A stretch of DNA of 64,000 bases, taken from the NCBI RefSeq assembly GCF_013911085.1, contig NZ_JACERN010000026.1:62001-126000 (forward strand), in the 5' to 3' direction. The notes under the pieces are model-generated. The model had not been told where the DNA came from. It ran no database searches and saw only the letters and a program-made list of their open reading frames with translations. The stretch comes from Aquitalea aquatica. GTDB lineage: Bacteria; Pseudomonadota; Gammaproteobacteria; Burkholderiales; Chromobacteriaceae. Shown in pieces: positions 18,049-27,226 of this stretch (positions are counted from its first letter, which is position 1; the number at the start of each line of letters is the position of its first letter). Both the position numbers and the translations under genes were made by a program.

Positions 18049-18222
18049 TTGCAGCCGGCGGCAAGAGGCATGGGTCGGTGGCACCGGCCCAGCCGCGCTG
18101 GTGGCAAGCTTTAGCGCCGCTAAGCAAAAACTGTTGCGGCCTTGCGCCTCCTGGCCATACTGCTGCTACTGTCGGCGTCGGCGCGCCTTGCCCCAGCGGT
18201 GCAAGGCACTTGTTAGCCGCGT

Positions 18223-20139
18223 TTAGTCCGCGCTGTCCATGTTGTTTTCCAGCGCTTCCAGTTCTTCTTGCAGCAGCATCCAGTCTTCCTCTACCTGGGC
18301 CAGTTCACTGCTGACCACGCCCAGCCGTTTGACCGCCTCGGCCAGCTTGCTTTTGTTGGCATCCGAGTAGGCTTCTTCGCCAGACATGAAGGCGTCCAGC
18401 TGGTTTTTTTCACTGCTGAGCTGTTCCAGCTGCTTTTCCAGCTTGGCGAGCTTGCTCAGTAGCGGCTTTTTCAGTTGGGCCAGCTTTTGTCGGGCTTCGG
18501 CTTCCTGCCGCTTCTGTTCCTTGCGGTTGACCGCCTGGGCGTCGCCGCTGGACGGTTTGCCGCTTTCTGCCAGCTGGGCCAGCCGCCACTGGCGATAGTC
18601 TTCCAGATCGCCGTCAAACGGGGTGACCGTGCCGCCGCTGACCAGCCAGAACAGGTCGGTGGTGGACTCCAGCAGGCTGCGGTCGTGGGAAACCACGATC
18701 AGCGCACCGGAGAAGTCCTGCAGGGCCAGCGTCAGCGCGTGGCGCATTTCCAGGTCCAGATGGTTGGTCGGTTCGTCCAGCAGCAAGAGATTGGGCTTTT
18801 GCCAGACGATCATCGCCAATGCCAGCCTGGCCTTTTCGCCGCCGGACATCGGGCCGACCAGGTCGGTCGCGTTGTCACCACGGAAATTGAAGCCGCCCAG
18901 AAAGCTGCGCAGTTCCAGCTCGCGTGCGGTGGGGGCCAGTCGTTGCATATGCTGCAGCGGCGACTCGTCCACGCGCAGGGTTTCCAGCTGGTGCTGGGCA
19001 AAATAGCCAATCTTCAGCGTTTGCGCCTTGATCAGCTCGCCCGCCTGTTGCGGCAGGTCGCCCGCCAGCAGCTTCACCAGCGTGGATTTACCGGCACCAT
19101 TCACCCCCAGCAGGCCAATGCGGCTGCCGGCTTCCACTGACAGCGACAAGCCTTGCAAGATGGTGGTGGCACCGTAGCCGATATTCACCTTGTCCAGCCG
19201 CAATAGCGGGTTAGGCAGATTGTCCGGGCTGTCGAAGTGAAAATCGAAGGGCGATGCCACGTGAGCCGGAGCGATACGCTCCAGTTTTTCCAGTGCCTTG
19301 ACTCGGCTTTGCGCCTGTTTGGCCTTGGTGGCCTTGGCCTTGAAGCGGGTGATGAAGGATTCCAGATGGGCAATCTGGCGTTGCTGCTTGTCGAACTCAC
19401 CCTGCTGGCGCGCCAGCTTTTCCGCACGCATGGTTTCAAACTGGCTGTAATTGCCGGTGTACAGCGTCAGGGTCTGGTTGGCCACTTCGGCGATATGGCT
19501 GCAGATGCTGTCGAGGAAATCGCGATCATGCGAGATGATCAGCAAGGTGCCCGGATAGCTTTGCAGCCAGTCTTCCAGCCACAGCACGGTTTCCAGATCC
19601 AGGTGGTTGGTCGGTTCATCCAGCAGCAGCAGGTCGGAGCGGCACATCAGCGCCTGCGCCAGGTTCAGCCGCATGCGCCAGCCGCCGGAGAAGCTTTTGA
19701 CTGCACGCTGGTGGGCTTCGGTGGCGAAGCCCAGGCCGGTCAGCAGCTTGGCGGCGCGGGCCGGGGCGGAGTAGGCCTCGATGCGCGCCAGTTCGCCGTG
19801 CAGATGACCAATGGCGCTGCCATCGTCGCGCGCTTCGGCAGCGGCGAGTTCAGCCTCCAGCTGGCGTAGCTCGTGGTCGCCATCCAGCACGTAATCGATG
19901 GCCGCGGTATCCAGTGCTGGCGTTTCCTGCGCCACATGGGCCATCACCCATTGCTTGGGGATGTCAGCATCACCGCCATCGGCATGTAATTCGCCCTTGA
20001 GCAGGGCAAACAGGCTGGATTTGCCGACACCATTGGCCCCGACCAGGCCGGTTTTGTAGCCGGGGTTCAGGGTCAGGCTGGCGTTGACCAGTAATTCTTT
20101 CAGGCCGCGACGCAGGCTGAGGTTTTTCAGTTGGATCAT
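18223..20139 (-). CDS. yheS: ABC-F family ATPase, YheS-like
   Basis: A soluble protein with two ABC ATPase domains and no membrane segments, of the ABC-F class that acts on ribosomes. At 638 residues it matches YheS. Walker A motifs are GANGVGKSS and GVNGAGKST, and both halves carry LLLDEPTNHLDLE. An interdomain linker rich in Lys/Gln and a C-terminal coiled coil (LSKLAKLEKQLEQL onward) are visible. The ATG at 20139 is chosen because the protein then begins MIQLKNLSLRRG at the first beta strand; the upstream frame is low-complexity and overlaps tsaD. The exact ribosomal role is not known. Confidence 0.92.
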   Translation of the reverse strand: MIQLKNLSLRRGLKELLVNASLTLNPGYKTGLVGANGVGKSSLFALLKGELHADGGDADIPKQWVMAHVAQETPALDTAAIDYVLDGDHELRQLEAELAAAEARDDGSAIGHLHGELARIEAYSAPARAAKLLTGLGFATEAHQRAVKSFSGGWRMRLNLAQALMCRSDLLLLDEPTNHLDLETVLWLEDWLQSYPGTLLIISHDRDFLDSICSHIAEVANQTLTLYTGNYSQFETMRAEKLARQQGEFDKQQRQIAHLESFITRFKAKATKAKQAQSRVKALEKLERIAPAHVASPFDFHFDSPDNLPNPLLRLDKVNIGYGATTILQGLSLSVEAGSRIGLLGVNGAGKSTLVKLLAGDLPQQAGELIKAQTLKIGYFAQHQLETLRVDESPLQHMQRLAPTARELELRSFLGGFNFRGDNATDLVGPMSGGEKARLALAMIVWQKPNLLLLDEPTNHLDLEMRHALTLALQDFSGALIVVSHDRSLLESTTDLFWLVSGGTVTPFDGDLEDYRQWRLAQLAESGKPSSGDAQAVNRKEQKRQEAEARQKLAQLKKPLLSKLAKLEKQLEQLSSEKNQLDAFMSGEEAYSDANKSKLAEAVKRLGVVSSELAQVEEDWMLLQEELEALENNMDSAD

Positions 20140-20185
20140 GATCGGGTTGTCAGGCCGACGCAGCAGGCTGCGCCGGCGGGGTGAT

Positions 20186-21211
20186 TTAGGCAGCGGGCAG
20201 GCCGGACAGGTCCCAGCGTGGTTTGATTGAATAGCTGCCGGGTGCTGTGGCGTATTGCAGTCGCATGGCGCCGGCAAAGGCAATCATGGCGCCGTTGTCG
20301 GTACACAGGGCTAGAGGCGGGTAGAACACCTCCAGCTTGCGCCGGGCCGCAGCCTGATCCAGTGCGGCGCGCAGCTGCTTGTTGGCACCTACGCCACCAG
20401 CCACCACCAGCTTTCTCATGCCGGTCTGTTTCAGGGCTTTCAGCGATTTGCTCACCAGCACTTCGACGATGGCATCCTGAAAGGCGCGGCAGATGTCTTT
20501 GCGCGTTTGTTCGTCGATCTGGCCATGCTCGGCTTCCACCTGCTTGCTCAATGTCAGCACGGCAGTCTTGAGGCCGGAGAAGCTCATGTCCAGGTTGTCG
20601 CTGTGCAGCATGGGGCGTGGCAGATTGAAGCGGGTCGGATCTCCCTCTTCGGCGAGACGCGACAGCAGCGGGCCGCCGGGATAGGGCAGCCCCAGCAGTT
20701 TTGCCGTCTTGTCGAAGGCTTCGCCGGCTGCATCGTCCAGGGTTTCGCCCAGCACCTCGTACTGGCCGATGCCGCGTACGGCCATCAGCTGGGTGTGGCC
20801 GCCGGAAACCAAGAGGGCGATGAAGGGAAAGTCCGGCCGCGGCTCCGCCAGCAGCGGCGACAGCAAATGGCCTTCCAGATGATGGACGCCGATCACCGGA
20901 ATGTTCAGGCCAAAGGCCAGTGCATTGGCCACGCTGGCCCCTACCAGCAGGGCACCGCCCAGGCCGGGGCCCTGGGTGTAGGCAATGGCATCCACATCGG
21001 CCAGGGTCTTGCCAACTTCAGCCAGGCAGGCTTCGGTGAGCGGGATGACCCGGCGGATGTGGTCGCGGCTGGCCAGTTCAGGCACCACGCCACCGTATTC
21101 GGCGTGCATGGCCATTTGCGTATGTAGTTGGTGGGCAACCAGGCCCGCCGTGAGGTCGTACAGTGCAACGCCGGTTTCGTCGCACGATGATTCGATTCCA
21201 AGTACCAGCAT
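20186..21211 (-). CDS. tsaD: tRNA N6-threonylcarbamoyladenosine transferase TsaD
   Basis: Transfers the threonylcarbamoyl group to A37 of ANN-decoding tRNAs, with TsaB and TsaE. The 341 residues fit the family. The N-terminus [14 protein letters not shown], the metal-site HHLEGH, the SGGHT loop and the C-terminal CTDNGAMIA are all present. The ATG at 21211 gives the family's N-terminus; an upstream in-frame start would add 19 unrelated residues. It reads in the same direction as yheS, 46 bp upstream of it. Confidence 0.97.
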   Translation of the reverse strand: MLVLGIESSCDETGVALYDLTAGLVAHQLHTQMAMHAEYGGVVPELASRDHIRRVIPLTEACLAEVGKTLADVDAIAYTQGPGLGGALLVGASVANALAFGLNIPVIGVHHLEGHLLSPLLAEPRPDFPFIALLVSGGHTQLMAVRGIGQYEVLGETLDDAAGEAFDKTAKLLGLPYPGGPLLSRLAEEGDPTRFNLPRPMLHSDNLDMSFSGLKTAVLTLSKQVEAEHGQIDEQTRKDICRAFQDAIVEVLVSKSLKALKQTGMRKLVVAGGVGANKQLRAALDQAAARRKLEVFYPPLALCTDNGAMIAFAGAMRLQYATAPGSYSIKPRWDLSGLPAA

Positions 21212-21333
21212 GATGGCTTTATAACAGGTCAATCTTTCCATTTTACCGGTGAATCTTTGTCTGCCCAAATCGGGAATGATAGTCTGTGGCGATTAAGCGG
21301 ATTTGCGCTGAACAAAAGCGGAAGGATGGAGCA

Positions 21334-21750
21334 GTGAAAGCAAGACTCAAATGGGTGGATGGCGTGTGCTTCATGGGCGAGAGCGGTAGCGGCCATGCGG
21401 TGGTGATGGATGGTGCACCGGAAGGCGGTGGCCGCAATCTGGGGCCGCGTCCGATGGAGTTGCTGCTGCTGGGTACCGCCGGCTGTACCAGTTATGACGT
21501 GATTTCCATCCTGAAAAAATCCCGCCAGCAGGTGACCGATTGCTGGGTGGAGATGGAAGCCGAGCGCGCCGAGACCGAACCCAAGGTATTCACCAAGATC
21601 CATTTTCATTTTGTGGTGACTGGGCGGGATCTCAAGCCCGAGGTGGTGGAGCGGGCCATCAAGTTGTCGGCCGAAAAATACTGCTCGGCCTCTATCATGT
21701 TGGGCAAGACGGCAGATATCAGCCACGATTTCGAGCTGCGCGCAGACTAG
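21334..21750 (+). CDS. yhfA: OsmC/Ohr-superfamily protein, YhfA-like
   Basis: A 138-residue OsmC-fold protein that resembles E. coli YhfA closely from start (KARLKWVDGVCFMGES) to end. The two reactive cysteines of the superfamily are present, in TAGCTSYDVI and EKYCSASIML. OsmC and Ohr reduce organic hydroperoxides; YhfA's own substrate is not established. Start is GTG at 21334, preceded by GAAGGA at 21321-21326. It stands alone, divergent from tsaD, and ends in a strong terminator. Confidence 0.9.
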   Translation: MKARLKWVDGVCFMGESGSGHAVVMDGAPEGGGRNLGPRPMELLLLGTAGCTSYDVISILKKSRQQVTDCWVEMEAERAETEPKVFTKIHFHFVVTGRDLKPEVVERAIKLSAEKYCSASIMLGKTADISHDFELRAD

Positions 21751-21784
21751 CAGCTGTTTGCCGGCTGTTTTTCAAGGCCGAATC

Positions 21785-21818
21785 AAAACCGCCGACGCCC
21801 TGGGCCGTCGGCGGTTTT
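21785..21818. terminator. Terminator after yhfA
   Basis: AAAACCGCCGACG and CGTCGGCGGTTTT form a perfect 13-bp stem around an 8-base loop, flanked by A and T runs. Confidence 0.92.
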
Positions 21819-21951
21819 GTTTTGGTGGCAGCGGCAGCGGGGCGCAGATGGCGGCAAAACTTGCCGCTCCTGCCGGTGGATGGGGCTTGCCTGGTGGTTG
21901 GTGGATAGGTTGAGTCCAATAAAATCAATGGTCTGTATGGGTTGTTTGTTC

Positions 21952-21967
21952 TGGCACAGTTCCTGCT
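21952..21967 (+). promoter_or_regulatory. Sigma-54 type promoter of the flgB operon
   Basis: TGGCACAGTTCCTGCT has the -24 element TGGCAC and a -12 element CTGCT, with GG and GC exactly ten bases apart. It lies 33 bp before flgB. This fits a flagellar hierarchy with RpoN and a FleQ/FlrC-type activator. Confidence 0.75.
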
Positions 21968-21999
21968 AAGGATGGGGACGTATTCAAGGAGGTAAGGTC

Positions 22000-22410
22000 A
22001 TGTTGGACAAGATTGGCAAGGAATTCGATTTTCAGCAGCGAGCGCTCAATCTGCGCGCCTATCGCCAGGAAGTCATTGCCAGCAATGTGGCCAACGCCGA
22101 TACCCCCAATTACAAAGCAGTCGATTTTGATTTCAAGCAGGCCTTGCAGTCGGCACAGGATGGACAGGGCAAGCTGGCGATGAATGTGACCGATACACGC
22201 CATCTGGCTGGTACGGGTGCTGGCAGTGCTGGCAAACCCGCTGTGCAGTATCGCAATGCGGTACAGCAAAGTCTGGACGGCAACACGGTGGATATGGATG
22301 TGGAGCGTGCGGCCTTTGCCGATAACGCCTTGCAATACCAGACCACGCTCACCTTCCTGAGTAAACGTATTTCCAGTCTGAATACCGCCATTACCGGTGG
22401 AGGCCAGTAA
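22000..22410 (+). CDS. flgB: Flagellar proximal rod protein FlgB
   Basis: Proximal rod subunit of the flagellar basal body, exported by the flagellar type III apparatus. The 136 residues include the rod/hook N-terminal motif [20 protein letters not shown] and a C-terminal heptad helix ([21 protein letters not shown]). AAGGAGGTAAGG precedes the ATG. First gene of flgBCDEFGHI, three bases from flgC. Confidence 0.97.
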   Translation: MLDKIGKEFDFQQRALNLRAYRQEVIASNVANADTPNYKAVDFDFKQALQSAQDGQGKLAMNVTDTRHLAGTGAGSAGKPAVQYRNAVQQSLDGNTVDMDVERAAFADNALQYQTTLTFLSKRISSLNTAITGGGQ

Positions 22411-22412
22411 CC

Positions 22413-22823
22413 ATGTCGCTCGCTAATATTTTCGCCATTTCCGGTTCGGCGCTGACTGCCCAGTCCATGCGTCTGAACGTGGTGGCCAGCAATATCGCCA
22501 ATGCGGAAAGTGCCACCAGCTCTACCGGTCAGCCTTACAAGGGCCGCCACGTAGTGTTTACCGCCTTGCCGGTATCCGCTGATCAACCGCAAGTGGCTGG
22601 TGTGCGGGTGACTTCCATCGTGGAAGACCAGACCCCGCCGCGGCTGAAGTACGACCCCAGCAACCCTCTGGCGGACGAAAAGGGCTATGTCAACATGCCC
22701 AATGTCAATCCGGTTGAGGAAATGTCCGACATGATTTCCGCCTCGCGCTCGTATCAGACCAATGTGGAAATGATGAATACCGCCAAAACCCTGCTGCAGA
22801 AGACCCTGCAGCTTGGACAGTGA
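22413..22823 (+). CDS. flgC: Flagellar proximal rod protein FlgC
   Basis: Proximal rod subunit, 136 residues. It carries the N-terminal motif [11 protein letters not shown] and the C-terminal [28 protein letters not shown] shared by rod and hook axial proteins. It starts two bases after the flgB stop, and flgD follows after 15 bp. Confidence 0.97.
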   Translation: MSLANIFAISGSALTAQSMRLNVVASNIANAESATSSTGQPYKGRHVVFTALPVSADQPQVAGVRVTSIVEDQTPPRLKYDPSNPLADEKGYVNMPNVNPVEEMSDMISASRSYQTNVEMMNTAKTLLQKTLQLGQ

Positions 22824-22838
22824 TGAAAGGCAGCAGCC

Positions 22839-23543
22839 ATGACCAGCTCGGTTAATTCCTCGGCCAATCCGTATGCGATGCTGAACGGCAGCTCCAGCAC
22901 ATCTGGCAGCAGCACCAGCTCGACCAATGCCAATACCGATACCAGTGCGCAGGGTATCCAGGATCGCTTTCTCAAGCTCTTGGTTACGCAGTTGCAGGCG
23001 CAGGATCCGATGAATCCGATGGATAACAGCCAGATCACCAGCCAGATGGCGCAGATCAGCCAAGTATCGGGTATGCAGACGCTTAACACGGCTATGCAAA
23101 GCCTGGTGCAGTCGCAGGCTGCCAACCAGTCGCTGATGGCTGCCACCATGATCGGCAAGCAAGCACTGGTGCCGGGCAATGCGCTGAGCCTGACCAGTGG
23201 TTCCAATGTGCAGGGTGCGGTGAATCTGAGTGGCGCAGCCACTGACTACACCGTCAGTATTGCTGATGCCAATGGCAATGTGGTGGATACCCTCACAGTG
23301 AAGAGCCCTAGCAGCGGACTTAACTCTTTCAACTGGGATGGCACGGATGCCAACGGTAAACAGTTGCCTAGCGGTAAGTATACCTTCAGTGCCAAGGCTA
23401 CCAGTGCCAGCAGCGCTGCGGTGACGGCTACGCCGTATGCCAATCAGGCGGTAACCGCGGTCAGCTGGGCTAGCGGCTCGCCGCAACTGATCATGAAAGA
23501 CGGGACCAGCGTGGGTCTGGCTAACGTTGCACAGCTGTCTTAA
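22839..23543 (+). CDS. flgD: Flagellar hook assembly (cap) protein FlgD
   Basis: Scaffold that caps the growing hook and is lost on completion. The 234 residues begin with a Ser/Asn/Thr-rich region, then the conserved block FLKLLVTQLQAQDPMNPMDN (about residues 47-66) and a C-terminal FlgD Ig-like/Tudor part (LNSFNWDGTDANGKQLPSGKY). It is followed by flgE after 39 bp, with GGGGAG before flgE. Confidence 0.96.
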   Translation: MTSSVNSSANPYAMLNGSSSTSGSSTSSTNANTDTSAQGIQDRFLKLLVTQLQAQDPMNPMDNSQITSQMAQISQVSGMQTLNTAMQSLVQSQAANQSLMAATMIGKQALVPGNALSLTSGSNVQGAVNLSGAATDYTVSIADANGNVVDTLTVKSPSSGLNSFNWDGTDANGKQLPSGKYTFSAKATSASSAAVTATPYANQAVTAVSWASGSPQLIMKDGTSVGLANVAQLS

Positions 23544-23582
23544 TCAAGTCATTAGCGCAAACAGGTTTCGGGGAGTAATAAC

Positions 23583-24821
23583 ATGGGTTTTCAACAAGGT
23601 TTGAGCGGTCTGAATTCGGCGTCCTCGCAGCTGGATACCATCGGTAACAACGTATCCAACGCCAGCACTGTCGGCTTCAAGAGTTCGCGCACCGAGTTTG
23701 GCGATCTGTTCTCCACCAGCTTTTATGGTGTGGCCAATACCAGCGCCGGCATCGGCTCGCAGGTGAGTGCGGTCACCCAGTCTTTCAGTGCTGGTAACAT
23801 CACCCCGACTGGCCGCAGCCTCGACCTTGCCATCAACAACAACGGCTTTTTCATTGTGCGGCAGAATCCGACTTCTACCACCGGTTCGCTGGCCTATACC
23901 CGCAATGGACAATTCCAGGTGGACAAGGATGGTTACATCGTCAATGGCAACGACCGCCTGCAAGGCTGGATGGCCAATAATGGCGTGGTAACCCAGGGCC
24001 CGGTAACCGACCTGAAGCTGCAAACCAATCTGATTTCGCCGGCAGTCACTACCAAGGTCACCATGGGCGTGAATGTGGATTCGCGCTTGTCGCCGCCGAC
24101 GGTCACGCCGTTGAATCCGACCAATACCAACAGCTTCAACTGGTCGAATGCCGCACAGGTGTATGACAGCCTGGGTAATCAGCACAATCTGACCCTGTAT
24201 TACGTCAAGGGCACCGCTACCACCACCGGCACGCCGTGGACGGTAACTGCCTATGTTGATGGCAGCCCGGCTAGCGGTACCAATACCTACACCATGAATT
24301 ACGATACGTCCGGCAATCTGACCAATACCACGCCGTTCAGTGTCACTTTCTCCCCGACTCCGGTAAATGGCTCTTCGGCACCGGTTACCTTTACCGTCGA
24401 TTACACCGGCTCCACCCAGGTGGCACAGGCATCAGGTACACCTACTGAAACGGTAGATGGTTATGCCCCGGGTACGCTGAGCAGCATGAATATCGATACC
24501 CATGGCAATATCATGGCCAGTTTCTCCAATGGCCAGAACAAAGTCATCGGTCAGGTGGCTCTGGCGACCTTTACCAACTCGCAAGGTCTGCAAAACGAAG
24601 GCGGCAACCGCTGGCAGCAAACGCTGGCTTCCGGTGTGCCAGCCTACAATGCGCCGGGCTCGGGTAACTCCGGTACCGTGCAGTCGCAAGCGCTGGAGGA
24701 CTCTAATGTGGACCTGACCTCCGAGCTGGTGAACATGATTACCGCACAGCGCTTCTATCAGGCGAATGCCCAGACCATCAAGACCGAAGACACCTTGATG
24801 CAGACCATCATCAATCTGTAA
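23583..24821 (+). CDS. flgE: Flagellar hook protein FlgE
   Basis: Main subunit of the hook. The 412 residues show the axial-protein N-terminus FQQGLSGLNSASSQLDTIGN followed by NVSNASTVGFKSS. The central domains are Thr/Ser-rich and probably surface-exposed. The C-terminal block is LVNMITAQRFYQANAQTIKT. The length is typical for beta- and gammaproteobacterial hooks. Confidence 0.97.
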   Translation: MGFQQGLSGLNSASSQLDTIGNNVSNASTVGFKSSRTEFGDLFSTSFYGVANTSAGIGSQVSAVTQSFSAGNITPTGRSLDLAINNNGFFIVRQNPTSTTGSLAYTRNGQFQVDKDGYIVNGNDRLQGWMANNGVVTQGPVTDLKLQTNLISPAVTTKVTMGVNVDSRLSPPTVTPLNPTNTNSFNWSNAAQVYDSLGNQHNLTLYYVKGTATTTGTPWTVTAYVDGSPASGTNTYTMNYDTSGNLTNTTPFSVTFSPTPVNGSSAPVTFTVDYTGSTQVAQASGTPTETVDGYAPGTLSSMNIDTHGNIMASFSNGQNKVIGQVALATFTNSQGLQNEGGNRWQQTLASGVPAYNAPGSGNSGTVQSQALEDSNVDLTSELVNMITAQRFYQANAQTIKTEDTLMQTIINL

Positions 24822-24860
24822 TTGATGTCAGCCAGATCAGCCTAAGGAAGCGGGGAAACA

Positions 24861-25601
24861 ATGGATAAGATGCTGTACCTGGCCATGACCGGTGCCAAAC
24901 ACATCGATTTGCAGCAAGCCACCACGGCCAACAATCTGTCCAATGCCAATACCAATGCCTTCAAGGCCGATCTGGCCTCCTTCCGTGCGCTGCCGGTGGT
25001 TGGTCCTGGTGCACCAACCCGTACTTATGTGGTGGACAATACCATTGGCCATGACATGAGCCAGGGCAGCCTGATGCATACCGGCAGTCCCAGCGACTTT
25101 GCCCTGGGTTCACCCGGTTTCTTTGCGGTGCAGGCATCGGATGGCAGCGAAGCCTATACCCGCGACGGCGGCTACGTGCTGGACGCTAACGGCATGATGC
25201 GCACCCGCAGTGGCCTGCCCATCACCGGTGATGGTGGTCCGATTACCGTACCCTCCGGCTATCGGGTGCAACTGGGGCAGGATGGTTCGGTGGTGGGCGT
25301 GCCGCAGAATGGTAAAGACCGCACCCCGCAGCTGCTGGGGCAGATCAAGCTGGTGAATCCCGCGGTGAAGGATGTGTATAAAGGCCCGGATGGATTGTTC
25401 CGCATGAACGGGGGCGATACCGCCACTGCCGATACCTCGGTCAAGCTGGTACCGGAAACGCTGGAAGCCAGTAATGTCAATGCGGTGGAAAGCCTGGTGC
25501 AGATGATCTCGCATGGTCGCCAGTACGACATGAATATCAAGCTGATGACCAATGCTGATCAGAATGATCAGAAAGCCACTCAGCTGCTGGCCATCGGCTA
25601 A
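24861..25601 (+). CDS. flgF: Flagellar proximal rod protein FlgF
   Basis: Rod subunit, 246 residues, beginning MDKMLYLAMTGAKH, with the motif TANNLSNANTNAFKAD. The central segment GSPGFFAVQASDGSEAYTRDG and C-terminal VESLVQMISHGRQYDMNIK match the family. AAGGAAGCGGGG precedes the ATG. flgG follows after 54 bp. Confidence 0.97.
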   Translation: MDKMLYLAMTGAKHIDLQQATTANNLSNANTNAFKADLASFRALPVVGPGAPTRTYVVDNTIGHDMSQGSLMHTGSPSDFALGSPGFFAVQASDGSEAYTRDGGYVLDANGMMRTRSGLPITGDGGPITVPSGYRVQLGQDGSVVGVPQNGKDRTPQLLGQIKLVNPAVKDVYKGPDGLFRMNGGDTATADTSVKLVPETLEASNVNAVESLVQMISHGRQYDMNIKLMTNADQNDQKATQLLAIG

Positions 25602-25655
25602 GGCCTGGTCACTACAACACTGATAACAAATCAAGAATTCTGAGGAAATACCGCC

Positions 25656-26438
25656 ATGATGCGTGCGCTTTATGTTGCCAAGACCGGGATGGACTCCAGC
25701 CAGTTCAATCTGGATGTGATTTCCAACAACCTGGCCAACGTCAACACGGTTGGTTTCAAGCGCGGGCGCGCCATTTTCGAAGACCTCTATTATCAGACCT
25801 TGCGCCAGCCGGGTGCGCAGCTGGCTGACGGCAGCACCACGCCCACCGGTTTGCAGGTGGGTACTGGCGCCACTGCCGTGGCCACCGCCAAGAACTTCAC
25901 CCAGGGCAATATGACGCAAAGCAGTCAGCCGTTGGACTGGGCGATTACCGGTGACGGTTTTTTCCGCATCCAGCGCCCGGATGGCACCACGGCCTATACC
26001 CGTGATGGCGAGTTCAAGCGCAATTCCAGTGGCGACATCGTCACCTCGGATGGCTATCAGTTGAACCCCAATATCAATATCCCCAGCACAGCCTCGCAAA
26101 TTACTGTTTCCACCGCAGGTGTGGTGCAGTATTTCCTGCCCAATAATCCGGCACCGCAAACCGCCGGCACCATTCAGCTGACGACGTTCATCAATCCACA
26201 AGGTCTGGAAAGCGTTGGTAATAATCTGTACTTGCAGAGTGCTTCTTCGGGCGATCCGCAGGATGGTGATCCGGGTACGGATAGTCGTGGATTGGTCATG
26301 CAGGGTTTCCTGGAAGGTTCCAACGTCAACGTGACGGAAGAGCTGGTCAACATGATTACCGCGCAGCGTTCGTTTGAAATGAATTCCAAGGCGATCACCA
26401 CCGCAGACCAGATGCTGCAGAAGCTGACGCAGATGTAA
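25656..26438 (+). CDS. flgG: Flagellar distal rod protein FlgG
   Basis: Distal rod subunit, 260 residues, beginning MMRALYVAKTGMDSSQ. It shows VISNNLANVNTVGFKRGRA near residues 20-40, GDGFFRI in the middle and ELVNMITAQRSFEMNSKAI at the C-terminus. Two adjacent ATG codons precede RAL; the first follows GAGGAAATACCGCC. The flgG-flgH gap of 80 bp holds only the flgH ribosome site. Confidence 0.98.
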   Translation: MMRALYVAKTGMDSSQFNLDVISNNLANVNTVGFKRGRAIFEDLYYQTLRQPGAQLADGSTTPTGLQVGTGATAVATAKNFTQGNMTQSSQPLDWAITGDGFFRIQRPDGTTAYTRDGEFKRNSSGDIVTSDGYQLNPNINIPSTASQITVSTAGVVQYFLPNNPAPQTAGTIQLTTFINPQGLESVGNNLYLQSASSGDPQDGDPGTDSRGLVMQGFLEGSNVNVTEELVNMITAQRSFEMNSKAITTADQMLQKLTQM

Positions 26439-26518
26439 GCTGCCGGTTCTGCTGGCGGTGTTTAAAAGCTAAAATTCGGTTCTGGCTGATGGCCGGCAGG
26501 CGGTGCGAGGAGGGCGGG

Positions 26519-27202
26519 ATGAAAATGCTGAAATGGATGATACCGGGTGTGCTGGCCTTGATGCTGGCCGGCTGTGCGGCGCAGGAACCGCCGCTGGTGA
26601 CGCTGCCGATGACCGCCCGGCCGCAACCGCAAGCCAGTACCTTGCCGGCCAATGGTTCCATCTTCCAGACAGGCAGTTACCGTGCCATGTTCGAAGACAA
26701 GATGCCGGCGCTGGTGGGCGATACGCTTACCATCACCATTCAGGAAAAGTCTTCGACTTCGCAATCGGAACAAACCACCGCTACGCGTTCTTCTGCACTC
26801 AATGAAAGCCTGAATAGTGGTATCCAGCTGCCTTTTGTGCCCGGCGGCCTGGGCAAGGGCATGGGTGCTTCCATTACCGGCAGCGGATCGGCCAGCAATA
26901 CCGGCAAGGGGACCAATCAGGTAGCCACCACCTTTGTCAGCTCGATTACCGTTACCGTGATCGAAGTGTTGGCCAATGGCAATCTGGTCGTGAGCGGTGA
27001 AAAAGTGGTACGCATCAATGGCGATACCGAATCCATTCGCCTGTCCGGGGTAGTCAACCCGCGAGATATCTCCGCCGATCGCTCGGTATCCTCGCTCAAG
27101 GTGGCCGATGCCCGTATCGAGCAGGAAACCAAGGGCAATAACCGTCTATACAACGAGCCGGGCTGGCTGGCCAAATTTTTCCTGAGCATCATCCCCATCT
27201 GA
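26519..27202 (+). CDS. flgH: Flagellar L-ring lipoprotein FlgH
   Basis: Outer-membrane L-ring subunit. The 227 residues begin with a lipoprotein signal peptide, lipobox LMLAGC (Cys19), and include the family blocks GSIFQTGSYRAMFED, VGDTLTITI and VVNPRDISADRSVSS. The ATG at 26519 is taken because AGGAGGG lies just upstream at 26508-26514. It abuts flgI. Confidence 0.97.
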   Translation: MKMLKWMIPGVLALMLAGCAAQEPPLVTLPMTARPQPQASTLPANGSIFQTGSYRAMFEDKMPALVGDTLTITIQEKSSTSQSEQTTATRSSALNESLNSGIQLPFVPGGLGKGMGASITGSGSASNTGKGTNQVATTFVSSITVTVIEVLANGNLVVSGEKVVRINGDTESIRLSGVVNPRDISADRSVSSLKVADARIEQETKGNNRLYNEPGWLAKFFLSIIPI

Positions 27203-27226
27203 ATGATGCGGCTCGGGCTGGATGAC

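Larger units (their letters stand above)
17757..18222. other. AT-rich gene-free gap between convergent genes, with DnaA and IHF sites
   Basis: No convincing gene: the only open frames are short, lack ribosome sites and have atypical composition. The left two thirds are strikingly AT-rich against a GC-rich background. It holds a weak hairpin followed by TATATTTTTT (17789-17813) that may end the dehydrogenase gene, an IHF-like site, an A/T-tract stretch (17977-18005) and three DnaA-box-like nonamers. Because both flanking genes end here, no promoter is needed, so 466 bp of conserved-looking motifs suggests a chromosome-maintenance role. Confidence 0.6.

Noticed and set aside
17757-18222. Chromosomal replication origin next to dnaA
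   Set aside because: Neither dnaA, dnaN nor gidA/rpmH is nearby and there are only three box-like sites, so oriC is less likely than a datA- or DARS-type site.
18002-18226. 74-codon plus-strand frame across the DnaA-box region
   Set aside because: No ribosome site, low-complexity Arg/Cys-rich end, overlaps the end of yheS; the DNA motifs explain the region better.
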